From Picochlorum sp. 'celeri' (Eukaryota > Chlorophyta > Trebouxiophyceae), in the NCBI GenBank assembly GCA_010909725.1, contig JAACMV010000021.1, forward strand, positions 1 through 36,496: a stretch of 36,496 bases of DNA, in the 5' to 3' direction. The notes beneath the pieces are model-generated. The model was not told where the DNA came from and made no database searches. It saw nothing but the letters and a program-made list of their open reading frames with translations. Positions within the stretch are counted from its first letter, which is position 1. Each line of letters starts with the position of its first letter. The translations under genes were made by a program, and so were the position numbers. Positions 1 through 8,552 of the stretch are shown here, piece after piece.

Positions 1-206
1 AAATCTTCACAGAAGAAGAAATACAACACTAAAATGGGACATATATATTAATTAATTTCTCTGTAATAATAATAATGTGCCAACCAGGAGCCAGACGAGA
101 ATCTTCTTCTCCAGACGGGACCTTTTGAATTCAAAGGAGATGGCATTAATGCCATTGCTGCAATGGATCCGATTCATGATTGCCGTATCCATATAGGATT
201 GTATTA

Positions 207-713
207 TTACAGATTCGGTGTAGAAATATCATTCGTAAGATTATATAACCCCAGCGCAGGCCCGATGAAACGGAAGCCCACCCAGGCAGCTACCAGCAAC
301 ACCAACCCTCCAATAGTCAGCTGGGTAGACCAGTACAGAATACCTCGTTCGCCCAAGTACAACTCGGTCGCCTTTTCAATCGGATCCATCTCATCCCATC
401 CTTCTGGGAACAACGACCCCTTCTTCCATTCAGCTCGCCCACCTCGCCGTTCAGCACCAGGAGAGTTGCCCACCTCTTGCTGCTGAGCATTCTGCATCTT
501 TCCGGATCTCAGTCGGGATTCAAACGCCTCTACTCTCTCTTCTTCTGCAAGTGCACTACTATCGCTGGTATCACCGTCTTTTTCACCTGCAGCCCTTCGC
601 ATACGAGTATTCCTAGATAGTGTTCTTGTTGAACGAGAAAGACCCACACAGCCAGACACGGCATGCTGCTGTCCACGCAACGCCACAGGGGGTTGTGCCT
701 TTGTTACCAACAT
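207..713 (-). CDS. Plastid-type single-helix membrane protein, 168 aa, family unnamed
   Basis: The single-exon frame starts at an ATG at 713. Residues 1-45 are rich in Ser, Arg and Ala and poor in acidic residues, like a chloroplast transit peptide. An acidic, polar linker follows. The conserved-looking part is the C-terminal third: a stretch with the words EGWDEMDPIEKATELYLGER (about residues 104-123), then one hydrophobic helix (about 131-155) and a short tail. The amphipathic lead-in plus one transmembrane segment suggests an integral thylakoid or inner-envelope protein facing the stroma. I recall similar wording in plant plastid proteins but cannot name the family safely. The gene is divergent from the coiled-coil gene that starts at 962. 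I am fairly sure it is real and plastid-targeted; its function is unknown. Confidence 0.6.
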   Translation of the reverse strand: MLVTKAQPPVALRGQQHAVSGCVGLSRSTRTLSRNTRMRRAAGEKDGDTSDSSALAEEERVEAFESRLRSGKMQNAQQQEVGNSPGAERRGGRAEWKKGSLFPEGWDEMDPIEKATELYLGERGILYWSTQLTIGGLVLLVAAWVGFRFIGPALGLYNLTNDISTPNL

Positions 714-870
714 TTTTTAAATTGTTATTGCAGTGTCCTATGATCCTGGGTATCGAGGGAGCTCATCTACATTCTCAATCTTTTGGAATCATCGTCGTCT
801 TGTTGAGATTGGTTCCCATCACACATGCTTGTTGATGGGTTGATACATATAAATAGATATAAATACTCTT

Positions 871-880
871 TATATAAGGA
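871..880 (+). promoter_or_regulatory. TATA box of the coiled-coil gene
   Basis: TATATAAGGA lies 82 nt before the ATG at 962. The identical decamer precedes the small secreted gene (6114-6123) and occurs in the 3' UTR of each family-1 LINE copy, which supports it as a real host core-promoter element. Confidence 0.5.
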
Positions 881-961
881 ATACGGGTTTGGACGCATTG
901 ATACAGACGTCCAACCGTGACGACAGCGTTTGGAAAAGATATAAAGATACCAGCAAAAATA

Positions 962-2481
962 ATGGTGGACACAGAGACGGCAAGGGAGATTGACTCGCTG
1001 AGGTGCGATGTGTCAGTTCAGGGAACGTTGTTGAATTATGCCAACAAGGTGGTGGAAACGGAGAAGAAAAAGGTCGCTGTGGTGGCACATGATTCAAAAA
1101 TAGTTTTAAATTCTTTATTGGAGGATATACAGGAGGTGCGGGTTGTTGTAGGCTTTTATTGGGGCGGTGTCGTTAGTTGGTTGTTGCGGTGTTTTGGCAT
1201 TCATCTATAATGACAGGGCTTGTGTCTTTTCTTTTCTGCGATAACTGCTGCTTGATGTCGTAAATATGTATGTGTGATGTTCAGACGAAACGTCGTGGGG
1301 CACGGGAGGAAGCCTGGCTGAGGTTTCTGGTGAGCAAGTATGAGGTTGCTCAGCATGGCATGGAGAGGGATAAGATGCATGATAATATCAAATACAATGC
1401 TGCTGTTGATAGTTTGAGTCAGCAGAAGGAATTGATAGGTCAGTTGATGCGATACATGGCTGCGGATAGGGAGGTGGGTAGGTGTATTGCAGGGCAGAAT
1501 GCCGTCTTGTTGAAAGAGCTGCACCGGATGATGGACGTGGCTCGTTCCACGTGTGGTCGGTTGAGCAAGGCTCGGCACATGGTGGAAAGCTTGAAGAAGG
1601 AGCTGGGTATGAAGGATGACATGCTGCATCAGCTGCAGAATCAGATGATGCTCACAAGGACACAGTATGATGAGAGGATGCACCTGTTGGACTCTGATCT
1701 GCGGAGGGCCCAGTCTCGAGCGAATGAGCCACATAGTGACACGACATTTTTGGATACTATGATGAAAGAGTGCGGTGTTTCCAGCAAGGATGAAGTTGTG
1801 AAGAGGGTGAAGGGGTATGAAGGGTTGGAGAAGGAGGTTGCTCGATTGAAAAAGGCGTGTCAGGAGCAAGAAAAGAAGAGGAAAGAGGCAGAAAAGACGG
1901 TAAAAGAGCAGAAGAAGGATATCACGGCGAAATCAAAGCGCATCACATCGTTGGAGGAGTCTCTCAAGGCGCAGACGCAGATGACGCCGTCCGCACCAAA
2001 AGCAGTCACACATGCCATGCAGGCTGTGGGCAACCTTGTGGATCAGCTCGGGGCAAGTCCCATGAGTGGAGCGTCGAAGAGTTTCGCGGATACAGAGAGT
2101 ATAGGTAGTAGGAACAAGAGAAGAAAGCGTCGAATCAGTAATTCAGTGACAAAGAGGGATGGTGATGATGATGTGTCTCATTGGAATCCAGACTCCTCAG
2201 CTGCTCCGAGTGACAAGGAAAATGCACCTCAGATTCTACGAGATCCCAGCAAGGCCCTGTCCTTTGCTACGAGGGCGAATGATAACACCACAACAGAGAA
2301 GAATAAGATTACAAAGAAGGGTGTGGTGGCGTCGAGCGGGGTCTCTGCCGCTGCTGCTCCACAACCAAAGAGACGGTTGCTGTCCGTCACAACCCATCAT
2401 CAGAATAAGAACAATACCGGTGCCCTGCCGAGATTAAAGCCAGGCAGCGGATTCTCGATTCCAAAGCTTTCTCAGAAATAA
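962..2481 (+). CDS. Coiled-coil protein with basic, low-complexity C-terminus
   Basis: I chose the ATG at 962 because the upstream in-frame codons begin with GTG, not ATG. An intron at 1136-1284 (GTGCGG..TTCAG, 149 nt) joins in phase 0, giving about 456 aa. Exon 1 (58 aa) and the first half of exon 2 are helical and charged. Residues roughly 150-310 form a long heptad-rich coiled coil dense in Lys, Glu and Gln (for example EQEKKRKEAEKTVKEQKK). The C-terminal 150 residues are disordered and basic, with a likely nuclear signal (RNKRRKRR) and a DKENAP stretch, ending in a GSGFSIPKL tail. The pattern suggests a structural scaffold, perhaps nuclear or cytoskeletal. I recognise no family. The next gene starts only 55 nt after the stop. 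Confidence 0.65.
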
Positions 2482-2487
2482 CCAAAT

Positions 2488-2535
2488 AGAGATTATTATA
2501 GAGAGATTATTGTATAGAGATTATTGTATAGAGAC
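2488..2535 (+). repeat. Short tandem repeat, three imperfect copies
   Basis: Three head-to-tail copies of about 14-16 nt, of the form AGAGATTATTGTAT, fill nearly all of the 55-nt space between the coiled-coil gene stop and the ATG at 2537. It may carry the polyadenylation signal of one gene or the promoter of the next. Confidence 0.6.
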
Positions 2536-2536
2536 A

Positions 2537-3517
2537 ATGGTAGTCCTCCAAGCAGTCACGAGGCATGTGAGCCCGTCTCTGTGCTCCACACCGCACCTGC
2601 CCCGTTCTCGCAATGTACTACACCATCCTACTAGAAGTATACAAGTCAAATCACGTGAGAGCGATAAAGAGCTTTCTATGGAGGAAATTTTGGAAGAGTG
2701 CGACGACATTGAGGCAGAAATTAATGTGGCGGATTTCGACAATGTCTCCGTGCATCTGACGGAAGAACAGGATGATGAGTACGTTTGATTAAATATGGGC
2801 CCATGCATCATGCATGCTGACATGTCTCATGTGTGTAGAGTGTTGGAGTGGGCTGGGTACATGCAGAAGGACCTGGAACAGGAACCTCCGTCCTCGGCGA
2901 GCAGCGTCGGTGTCCCGGAAGCGCAGGATGTGGAAGAAAAGGTAATTTTCAGAGACAATATCGCTGGGAGTAGCTCAAATCCTGTCGTACAGGAGTCCTC
3001 GGCTGCCAGGTTTTTCGATGGAGACAGTCTTCCCCTCGCCCCAGACAGAGGCAATGTGTCAGAGTGGGATCTGCGTGCTTCCATGGAAACAAAACGGTGG
3101 TTTGAACGCGACTATGAGCAGTGGCAGAAGCATAATGAAGAGACTGTAGGGAGCTATCCGTTCGTTGCGTCGGACTGGAGGACGGACCTTAGGATACAAG
3201 AGTCCTTGGATCCTGCAGAAGTAGACTACAAAGAATGGACTATGAAGGAAATCTGGGACCTCATCACGCAGAACGGCGAGGCCGCCGATCCACGAGATAT
3301 TCCATTTGAGGTGAGAAAGCCTGGATCGCGGACAAATTTTGTAGCTGAAGGGTACGTGCACCATCCCGGTGTTCCAGAATGGTTGGAGGCCCAGGGGAAA
3401 CTGATGCACGAACAGGATGCCAAGGATATTGTTGATGACGAGGCCGAGGCAGCTCTGCTCACCTCTGAATTTTCTGATTTCGACAATGATTTTGATTTTT
3501 CTAATGAAGATGATTAA
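2537..3517 (+). CDS. Acidic protein with putative plastid transit peptide, function unknown
   Basis: Two exons, 2537-2778 and 2839-3517, are joined across a 60-nt intron (GTACGT..GTGTAG). The join restores one 306-aa frame (921 nt). Residues 1-45 resemble a plastid transit peptide: Arg, Ser, His and Pro with few acids. An acidic region rich in Glu and Asp follows. The most conserved-looking block is in the C-terminal half, around YKEWTMKEIWDLI followed by ADPRDIPFEVR. It ends in an Asp/Phe/Asn tail (FDNDFDFSNEDD). I see no transmembrane segment and no catalytic motif I can name. The tryptophan-rich block and acidic tail would suit a soluble plastid protein of a larger complex, but that is inference. 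The stop codon overlaps the stop of the convergent PAC4 gene. Confidence 0.6.
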
Positions 3518-3933
3518 CAAATATGTTTGACCAGCGCTGCGAATATCTGTTGCTTCATGCTCTCTGTGACCGAGGCATCCTGTGGTGGAATGTTGTACGA
3601 GGCCACAACAGAGGTGCCACTCTTTCGACACAACATGTCCGACAGCCGTTTCGAATCCGCATTCATCTCACGACTCGATAATACGATTGTCGATGCCGGA
3701 GGCGTTGTCTGCAGAATTTGTGATACCTTGTCAAACATCATCAATCTGCAGAGAAGAAGGGCACCCATACTCAAGAAACACACCTCTTCTTGCCCTATGC
3801 CAGGCACAGCCACACTCATGGAATCCAATGATCCCATGCCTACATACACATATGTCTGCTTCTCTAATGCCAAGATCTGAACGAATACCCTCACCGTGCC
3901 CTCTTCAAATTCGAGAGTCAGTGTTTGAATCAT
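3514..3933 (-). CDS. PSMG4: Proteasome assembly chaperone 4 (PAC4/PSMG4)-like
   Basis: PAC4 pairs with PAC3 in the cytosol to help assemble the alpha ring of the 20S proteasome. The frame has the family order: an N-terminal strand pair (TLTLEFEEGTVRVFVQILAL), a strand ending YVYVGMGSLDSMSVAV, then a C-terminal half around SKRLSDMLCRKSGTSVVAS that continues into YNIPP. The last part matches the Arg-Lys-x(n)-Val-x-x-SYN region of PAC4. I start at the ATG at 3933; the upstream in-frame TTG at 3948 is not a normal start. Without splicing, a hydrophobic 25-residue bulge sits where PAC4 proteins have a short loop. A GT..AG segment at 3709-3783 is exactly 75 nt, and removing it gives 114 aa, close to the roughly 120 usual for the family. 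That intron is inferred. Confidence 0.65.
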   Translation of the reverse strand: MIQTLTLEFEEGTVRVFVQILALEKQTYVYVGMGSLDSMSVAVPGIGQEEVCFLSMGALLLCRLMMFDKVSQILQTTPPASTIVLSSREMNADSKRLSDMLCRKSGTSVVASYNIPPQDASVTESMKQQIFAALVKHIC

Positions 3934-4186
3934 GTTGAAACGTTTCAAAGAAACAGAGGCTGGGTTCAGTCCTCTTTCGATCCAAATGCAATGCCCCTCC
4001 TTCTTCTCAGTATTTATTTATTATTTACTGCAGTATTCATGTGAAAAAAGACTCCGTATCCATTTGCGTCACCCGGACTTTTAGAAAATTTTCTTGCCAG
4101 AATACTGTCGTATGTACGTACTATATCAACGGATAATAGTAAATAATATATACCGGTATGTATATAATAATATAGATCTCATCAGC

Positions 4187-5990
4187 TCAGTTGGCAGAAG
4201 ACGTGACATATTCAAACCATCTGTCTGTGCCAAAGTATGATCTGGCAGTTGAGAGTTTTGGAGACAGTAGCTCCCATTGTTCCTCTAGATACTGAGGGTT
4301 CAAGTCTTCCCACTGATTCACGATGAGTATCGGAAATCCCTGCCGAGCAAGATCATGATAGGCTGATACGTTTTGAGCGATTGGAATGGTCAAGACCAGT
4401 AATGCCTCAACAAATTTTGGACTTTGAATGCCATTTCCTGAGGGACACAGCATGAATTTGTAATGCCTCAGTTCGTTCCACCAATGACGAGGCTGTACAG
4501 AGATTTTGCTGATCCATGGTGTGTTGTCAACAAATGATTGGGCTTCCACCCTTGACGGTAACCAATCGAGGCCAGGCTGCATTTTGCCCCATGAAGCGAT
4601 CAAGAGGTTTGGCTTATCTTGTATGGATGCTCTGATGATTGCTTCTCGTATATTCTTTTCATTATGCTTCTGTGTGTAGTGAGGCAGCAGACCCATTGGA
4701 AAGGTATCGATGGTCTCATGCGGTATATCCTTGGCCTCATACTTGACCGTGTCAAAATATTCAACAAGTTTGGTCAAGTTGGTTGTGTGCATCAGTTTTG
4801 AAAGGTTGGTGTCTTCACCACCTATCAAAAGAGTTCTTCCGTTGAAATCACGAATGGTATCTAATTCCTGTATGAGCAAATTTACGCTGACTGCTTTGGC
4901 CTCACAAAAGACATGCTTCGGAGTTGCAATTCTCTTCCTCACACCTCTTTCCTGTTGTATGGGCCCCCTGCTATAAACAAGCCAATCAAAGATAGAGAGT
5001 GCCAGAGGAACTCTGTTGATTCGAACCCTGTGTGGGCAATGGCATCCACAATGGAATGTGATGAACTCACCATGCGATGAACCATCCAGGTGGATTTCCA
5101 TTCAGCTGATGTGATGTACCCATACCGACGTGCCTCCTCGTATACCTTTTCTGCCATGGATTCATCCAAAGACAAGAGTTTTAACCATGTCACTCGACCA
5201 GCATGACCACTATCCTTGGGCGATGGATGAGGATCCCTTGGCCTGTGTGGCAAATTCAGTGCCATTGTCAAATCATCTATTGATACATCCTCGGAGTGTA
5301 TCAACGTTGCATTTGGAAAATTCATTCGAATCATCGCATTCCAGCGATAGTAGTATTCCATTCCCAACCGAATTCTATCATCAAGAGACCCAAGTCTATC
5401 ATGCACAACCATCCTCTCCTCCCCAGACGTGGCAGTTTCAAAAAACTCCCATGACATCCGATCTCTTTTGATACCAGGCCCTCTGAGCACGCCCTTCCCG
5501 CAGAAACACCGAGACACACTATCACATCCAATGGGTTGCGGACGAGGTGAACAACCGGGCCAAACGGTTGGAGACCCCCTTTCAAAAACCGTGTCCGCAG
5601 TGCCTTTGATTGCTCAGATTCAAACGGAATATTCGATTGATTATAGGCCCCATATAGCCATGATACAGATACATGACCAATTTCCATTTCCTCATGCAAT
5701 GCAGGAATGCCGTGGGCCTCGAGAAGCTCTTTCACAAACATGGTTCCTGAAGGTCCACAACCAGTGACAAGAGGAACTTGTTCGTGCCTCGGCTTGTTGA
5801 CATTGTCCTGAGATTGTCTATCAAGAGCGATTCTCGTATTTGTAATGATGGATGTGTCCCTGGACAGTGCGATTAGACCGGGAAACACGAGGAGCACAGA
5901 AAGCAATACCCCAAAGAGAAGGCGTTGACCCCCGTCAAAGCATTTGCTTCTAGGCCTCGAGAAGACCCCTCCACAGACCACCATATTCAC
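4187..5990 (-). CDS. Membrane-anchored sulfotransferase fused to exostosin-like glycosyltransferase
   Basis: Three exons (5990-5516, 5462-5027, 4970-4187) join through two small introns (about 54 and 56 nt) into one 1695-nt frame of 564 aa. The exact splice points are inferred from phase and GT/AG ends. Residues about 22-43 form an N-terminal signal anchor, so the protein is probably a type II Golgi protein. Next is a sulfotransferase-like domain: the PAPS 5'-phosphosulfate loop appears as VTGCGPSGTMFVKELLEAHG, and the 3'-phosphate motif as VHLVRNPLDVI. The C-terminal half resembles an exostosin/GT47-type domain, with CEAKAV, IASWGK, the segment KFMLCPSGNGIQSPKFVEAL, and VNQWEDL near the end. 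One protein would then both extend and sulfate a secreted polysaccharide. The domain calls are from motif memory; the donor sugar is unknown. Confidence 0.6.
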
Positions 5991-6113
5991 AACTCAAGAG
6001 TAAAATGCGAATCATCATCATGTATACATTTTACGACTACAGCGTTAAGCCGTATGGGACATATTTATTTTGTCATGGCCATGGCGCCATCATGGCATGG
6101 CCTTTTTTCTTTC

Positions 6114-6123
6114 TATATAAGGA
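6114..6123 (+). promoter_or_regulatory. TATA box of the small secreted-protein gene
   Basis: TATATAAGGA lies about 147 nt before the ATG at 6270, identical to the box before the gene at 962. The 279-nt space at 5991-6269 separates this gene from the divergent sulfotransferase fusion and shows nothing else I can name. Confidence 0.45.
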
Positions 6124-6269
6124 ACAGGCCGCGGTGTCGATCATCAGCCAATAATACAGTAATTGGCAACATACTGATGTTGTTGCATCAAAAGTAAATA
6201 AAATAGTATTGAGTGAGAACATCGACGTAGGGTGTTAATTCGTGCATCTCCTTTTCCACGGACGAACGA

Positions 6270-6536
6270 ATGAGAGTCTCTTTGTTTAGTAAAGTTTTGC
6301 TTCTGTACGTGCTTCTCTTTGTGCAGCACAGTATGGGAGATGATTGCCCTTTCACGTGCTCGGCGGACAGTGACTGCCAGTGGGTAGCGGATAATGTGGG
6401 GGCATCTCAGACATGCCAGGATGGATGCTGCGCCCCCTCTCCAGATGATTTTGACATGGAAGGAGATGCTACATCTGCTGCAACAGCAAGGCTGACTGTT
6501 GCTTTGCTTCTTCTTTGTGCTTTTGTTGCTGTCTGA
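6270..6536 (+). CDS. Small Cys-rich secreted, possibly GPI-anchored protein
   Basis: This is a single exon of 88 aa. Residues 1-23 are a classic signal peptide: MR, then a run of Leu, Val and Tyr, ending near SMG. The mature part is short and Cys-rich, with six cysteines within about 30 residues (around DDCPFTCSADSDCQW and CQDGCC). It is followed by a Pro/Asp/Glu spacer and a C-terminal hydrophobic tail of about 17 residues (LTVALLLLCAFVAV at the very end) after small residues ATSAAT. Signal peptide, short polar body and terminal hydrophobic tail together fit a GPI-anchor precursor, and the cysteines suggest a disulfide knot. No family is recognised; the WAP-like spacing is too weak to claim. 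It is probably a surface protein. Confidence 0.55.
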   Translation: MRVSLFSKVLLLYVLLFVQHSMGDDCPFTCSADSDCQWVADNVGASQTCQDGCCAPSPDDFDMEGDATSAATARLTVALLLLCAFVAV

Positions 6537-6792
6537 AAACAGAGTTTTCCCGCTCTCTTTTTCCAGTGAGAATGAAATGAAAACACACTTGTGTATCATG
6601 TAATACCACGACGTACCCAGCAGCGTATACAATGTCCTTCACCAACTCCTCTGATCAGCTCCTGTAGCCTGGGCAGATTCATCTCTCAGGATCCAGACTG
6701 TTCGCATTCAAGGAAGGTTTCTGCGAATATACCCATTCATACATACATTAAAAACTATTTTTACTAGTATAGTACACGCGTATGCATCCCAA

Positions 6793-7593
6793 ATGCCCTC
6801 GGATCGCGGTATCGCCTTTCTGGGTACCTCTGACGACATTTTGAAATCCGTTGCGGAAGAACTCTCGAATCTCCAACCTACGCGTGGTGTATACTGCATA
6901 GATAATAAATACTATAGTGCTTCTGTGCCTATTCGATTCGATTCAGATGTGGAGGTGCTCGTAGAGGAGGTGTTTCAGGGTGTAGAGGCACTGGTTGTTG
7001 TGATTGATGCTGGCTCAAAGGACTATTTATTCGATCGGTTTGCTCCTTGGTGGGAGGATACGCTGAAAGCTTATCAGGGTACATCTGTGGAGATATCGTT
7101 GGTGTTCTGCCGTGGTATGAATATGGGTCAGGAGGAGCATGCTCCTTTTCTGGTGCAGGCACGAGATTGGTGCGTGGATCAGGGATTTGAGCTCATCGAA
7201 GAGCAACGGTATGATGAGCAGGGTATTGCTGATTGCGAGACTGGTGTTGTGCGTTTAGAGGATGCTCTTCAGGCGCACATGTGGCCGGGGGCGGTGATGA
7301 AGTCCCATATGCATGGTGAGGTGAATCCTTCTGCCAGCAGCGACACGGATGATGAGGATGATCGCCTCGTGATGGAGGCTATATTTGGTCGACTAGGTAC
7401 GTGTTTACATACATGTATCATTTGTGCGTATCAAATAGGCAATGCTGTTGAGTTCATGTGTATTTTCAAATGGCATGCAGCGGATGTATCCAAGAATGCG
7501 AGCAGAGAGGACATGCTTCAGATAATTGAGGATCTGATAGATGAGCTCAACTTGGACGACGAGGATGGGCAACAGGAGTCAGAGGGCCGGTGA
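6793..7593 (+). CDS. AAGAB: Alpha/gamma-adaptin-binding protein p34 (AAGAB)-like
   Basis: AAGAB/p34 is a cytosolic chaperone that stabilises adaptins while AP-1 and AP-2 clathrin adaptor complexes assemble. The N-terminal domain (about residues 1-160) is of the pseudo-Rab type: strand ALVVVIDAGSKDYL, strand EISLVFCRG, then ARDWCVDQGFELIE, a match to the p34 family WC..xxFELIE block. A later motif near RLEDALQAHMWPGAVMK is also family-like, followed by an acidic linker and the C-terminal helix DMLQIIEDLIDELNLDDE. An 84-nt intron at 7397-7480 (GTACGT..TGCAG) is a multiple of three with no stop, so the raw frame reads through it. Splicing gives 238 aa and joins the helix to the domain. The stop lies 24 nt from the end of the convergent YidD gene. 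Confidence 0.7.
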   Translation: MPSDRGIAFLGTSDDILKSVAEELSNLQPTRGVYCIDNKYYSASVPIRFDSDVEVLVEEVFQGVEALVVVIDAGSKDYLFDRFAPWWEDTLKAYQGTSVEISLVFCRGMNMGQEEHAPFLVQARDWCVDQGFELIEEQRYDEQGIADCETGVVRLEDALQAHMWPGAVMKSHMHGEVNPSASSDTDDEDDRLVMEAIFGRLGTCLHTCIICAYQIGNAVEFMCIFKWHAADVSKNASREDMLQIIEDLIDELNLDDEDGQQESEGR

Positions 7594-7617
7594 TGATCCA
7601 CCACGTTCATTCGCTGG

Positions 7618-8206
7618 TTATTTTAAGAATGATGTCATCCACCCTAAACCTCGCGGTGGCCAGACTGCAGGATCATACCCAGAGTCGCCCCAAGGAGTAC
7701 ACCGTAGCAGCCTCCATGCCGTCATGATCGTTCCCTTTCCCACACCATATTCAGTGTACGCTTCCATGGCATACGAAGAACAGGTGGGCACAAATCGACA
7801 CGAAGGAGGCAGGATGGGAGATATAGCAGTCTTATAAAACCGAAGCATACTCAATGCAATCCTGTACAGCATGCGCACAACAACATGAAAGAATGCGCCA
7901 TAGTAGTATGGCATATCATCCCGCGTACCTGACGCCAACCTTTTCCTGATTCGGTACATCTTCATCCACAGAGGGTTCTCCCTTTGTCTCTGGAGGGACT
8001 GACTGAAGTGGTTGAAGGGCACGTCTCTGCTGCTGTTTCAAGCGCATACATTCCAAGCAGCTCGACGTAACCAAACGATTCTGCTCTCTACATTCTCTTC
8101 TTCTGAGGTTTCTACGACGCAGTGCTATTGGTGCAAGACTGGGAGAGAAGAAGGAAGAACTAGAAGCAGAACACGTGGGTACTTTATGGACAATGTCGAC
8201 TGCCAT
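7618..8206 (-). CDS. yidD: Plastid-targeted YidD family protein
   Basis: YidD is the small membrane protein insertion efficiency factor that works beside the YidC/Oxa1/Alb3 insertase. In algae and plants it is nuclear-encoded and acts in the chloroplast. A 67-nt intron (7862-7928, GTACGC..TACAG) joins two exons in matching phase to give about 173 aa. Exon 1 (ATG at 8206) encodes a Ser/Arg-rich transit peptide and acidic linker. Exon 2 encodes the complete YidD core: LRFYKTAISPILPPSCRFVP, then TCSSYAMEAYTEYG and a downstream LRCTPWGDSGYDP, including both signature Cys-containing blocks. The upstream in-frame GTG at 8224 is not used. The gene is convergent with the AAGAB gene and divergent from the MATE gene, with 346 nt between their starts. 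Confidence 0.85.
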
Positions 8207-8224
8207 GATGCTCGTGCATACCAC

Positions 8225-8552
8225 TGTATAGTATATAATTAATTATTTTACATCAATGGTACTCTCGTGTGCGTTTGAGAGCGGACAGGAATGAAATTGT
8301 TCAAATTCTTATAGTAGCTAATGAAGGAACAGGCAAGAAAGTCGAGAAGCATGAGGGTTCAGAGGTGGGTTCGGAAGAGTATACACATGCATTAATTGTT
8401 TACATTATGAGATTCATACGATATCGACCCCGTAATATCATTTGAGGGGCAGAGAAAGTAATCGAACGACCCTGAGCCATGTGGCACAAGTTTTGGGCTT
8501 TTGCCCCGATGGATGTCGACGAATATGAACACGATTCGTACTGCTTCTAAAT
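8225..8552. other. Divergent intergenic region between yidD and MATE genes
   Basis: 328 nt without a gene. It presumably holds two promoters, but I see no clear TATA box, tRNA or repeat. Confidence 0.4.

Noticed and set aside
163..486. + strand ORF of 107 aa at the left end
   Set aside because: It is antisense to the plastid protein at 207-713, which has a better start, transit peptide and membrane helix.
3527..3938. + strand ORFs of 117 and 118 aa over the PAC4 gene
   Set aside because: They are shadows of the minus-strand PAC4 frame.
4990..5030. tRNA-like T-arm word GGTTCGAATC on the minus strand
   Set aside because: The flanking bases do not form a T stem or acceptor stem, and the site lies at an exon-intron edge of the sulfotransferase fusion.
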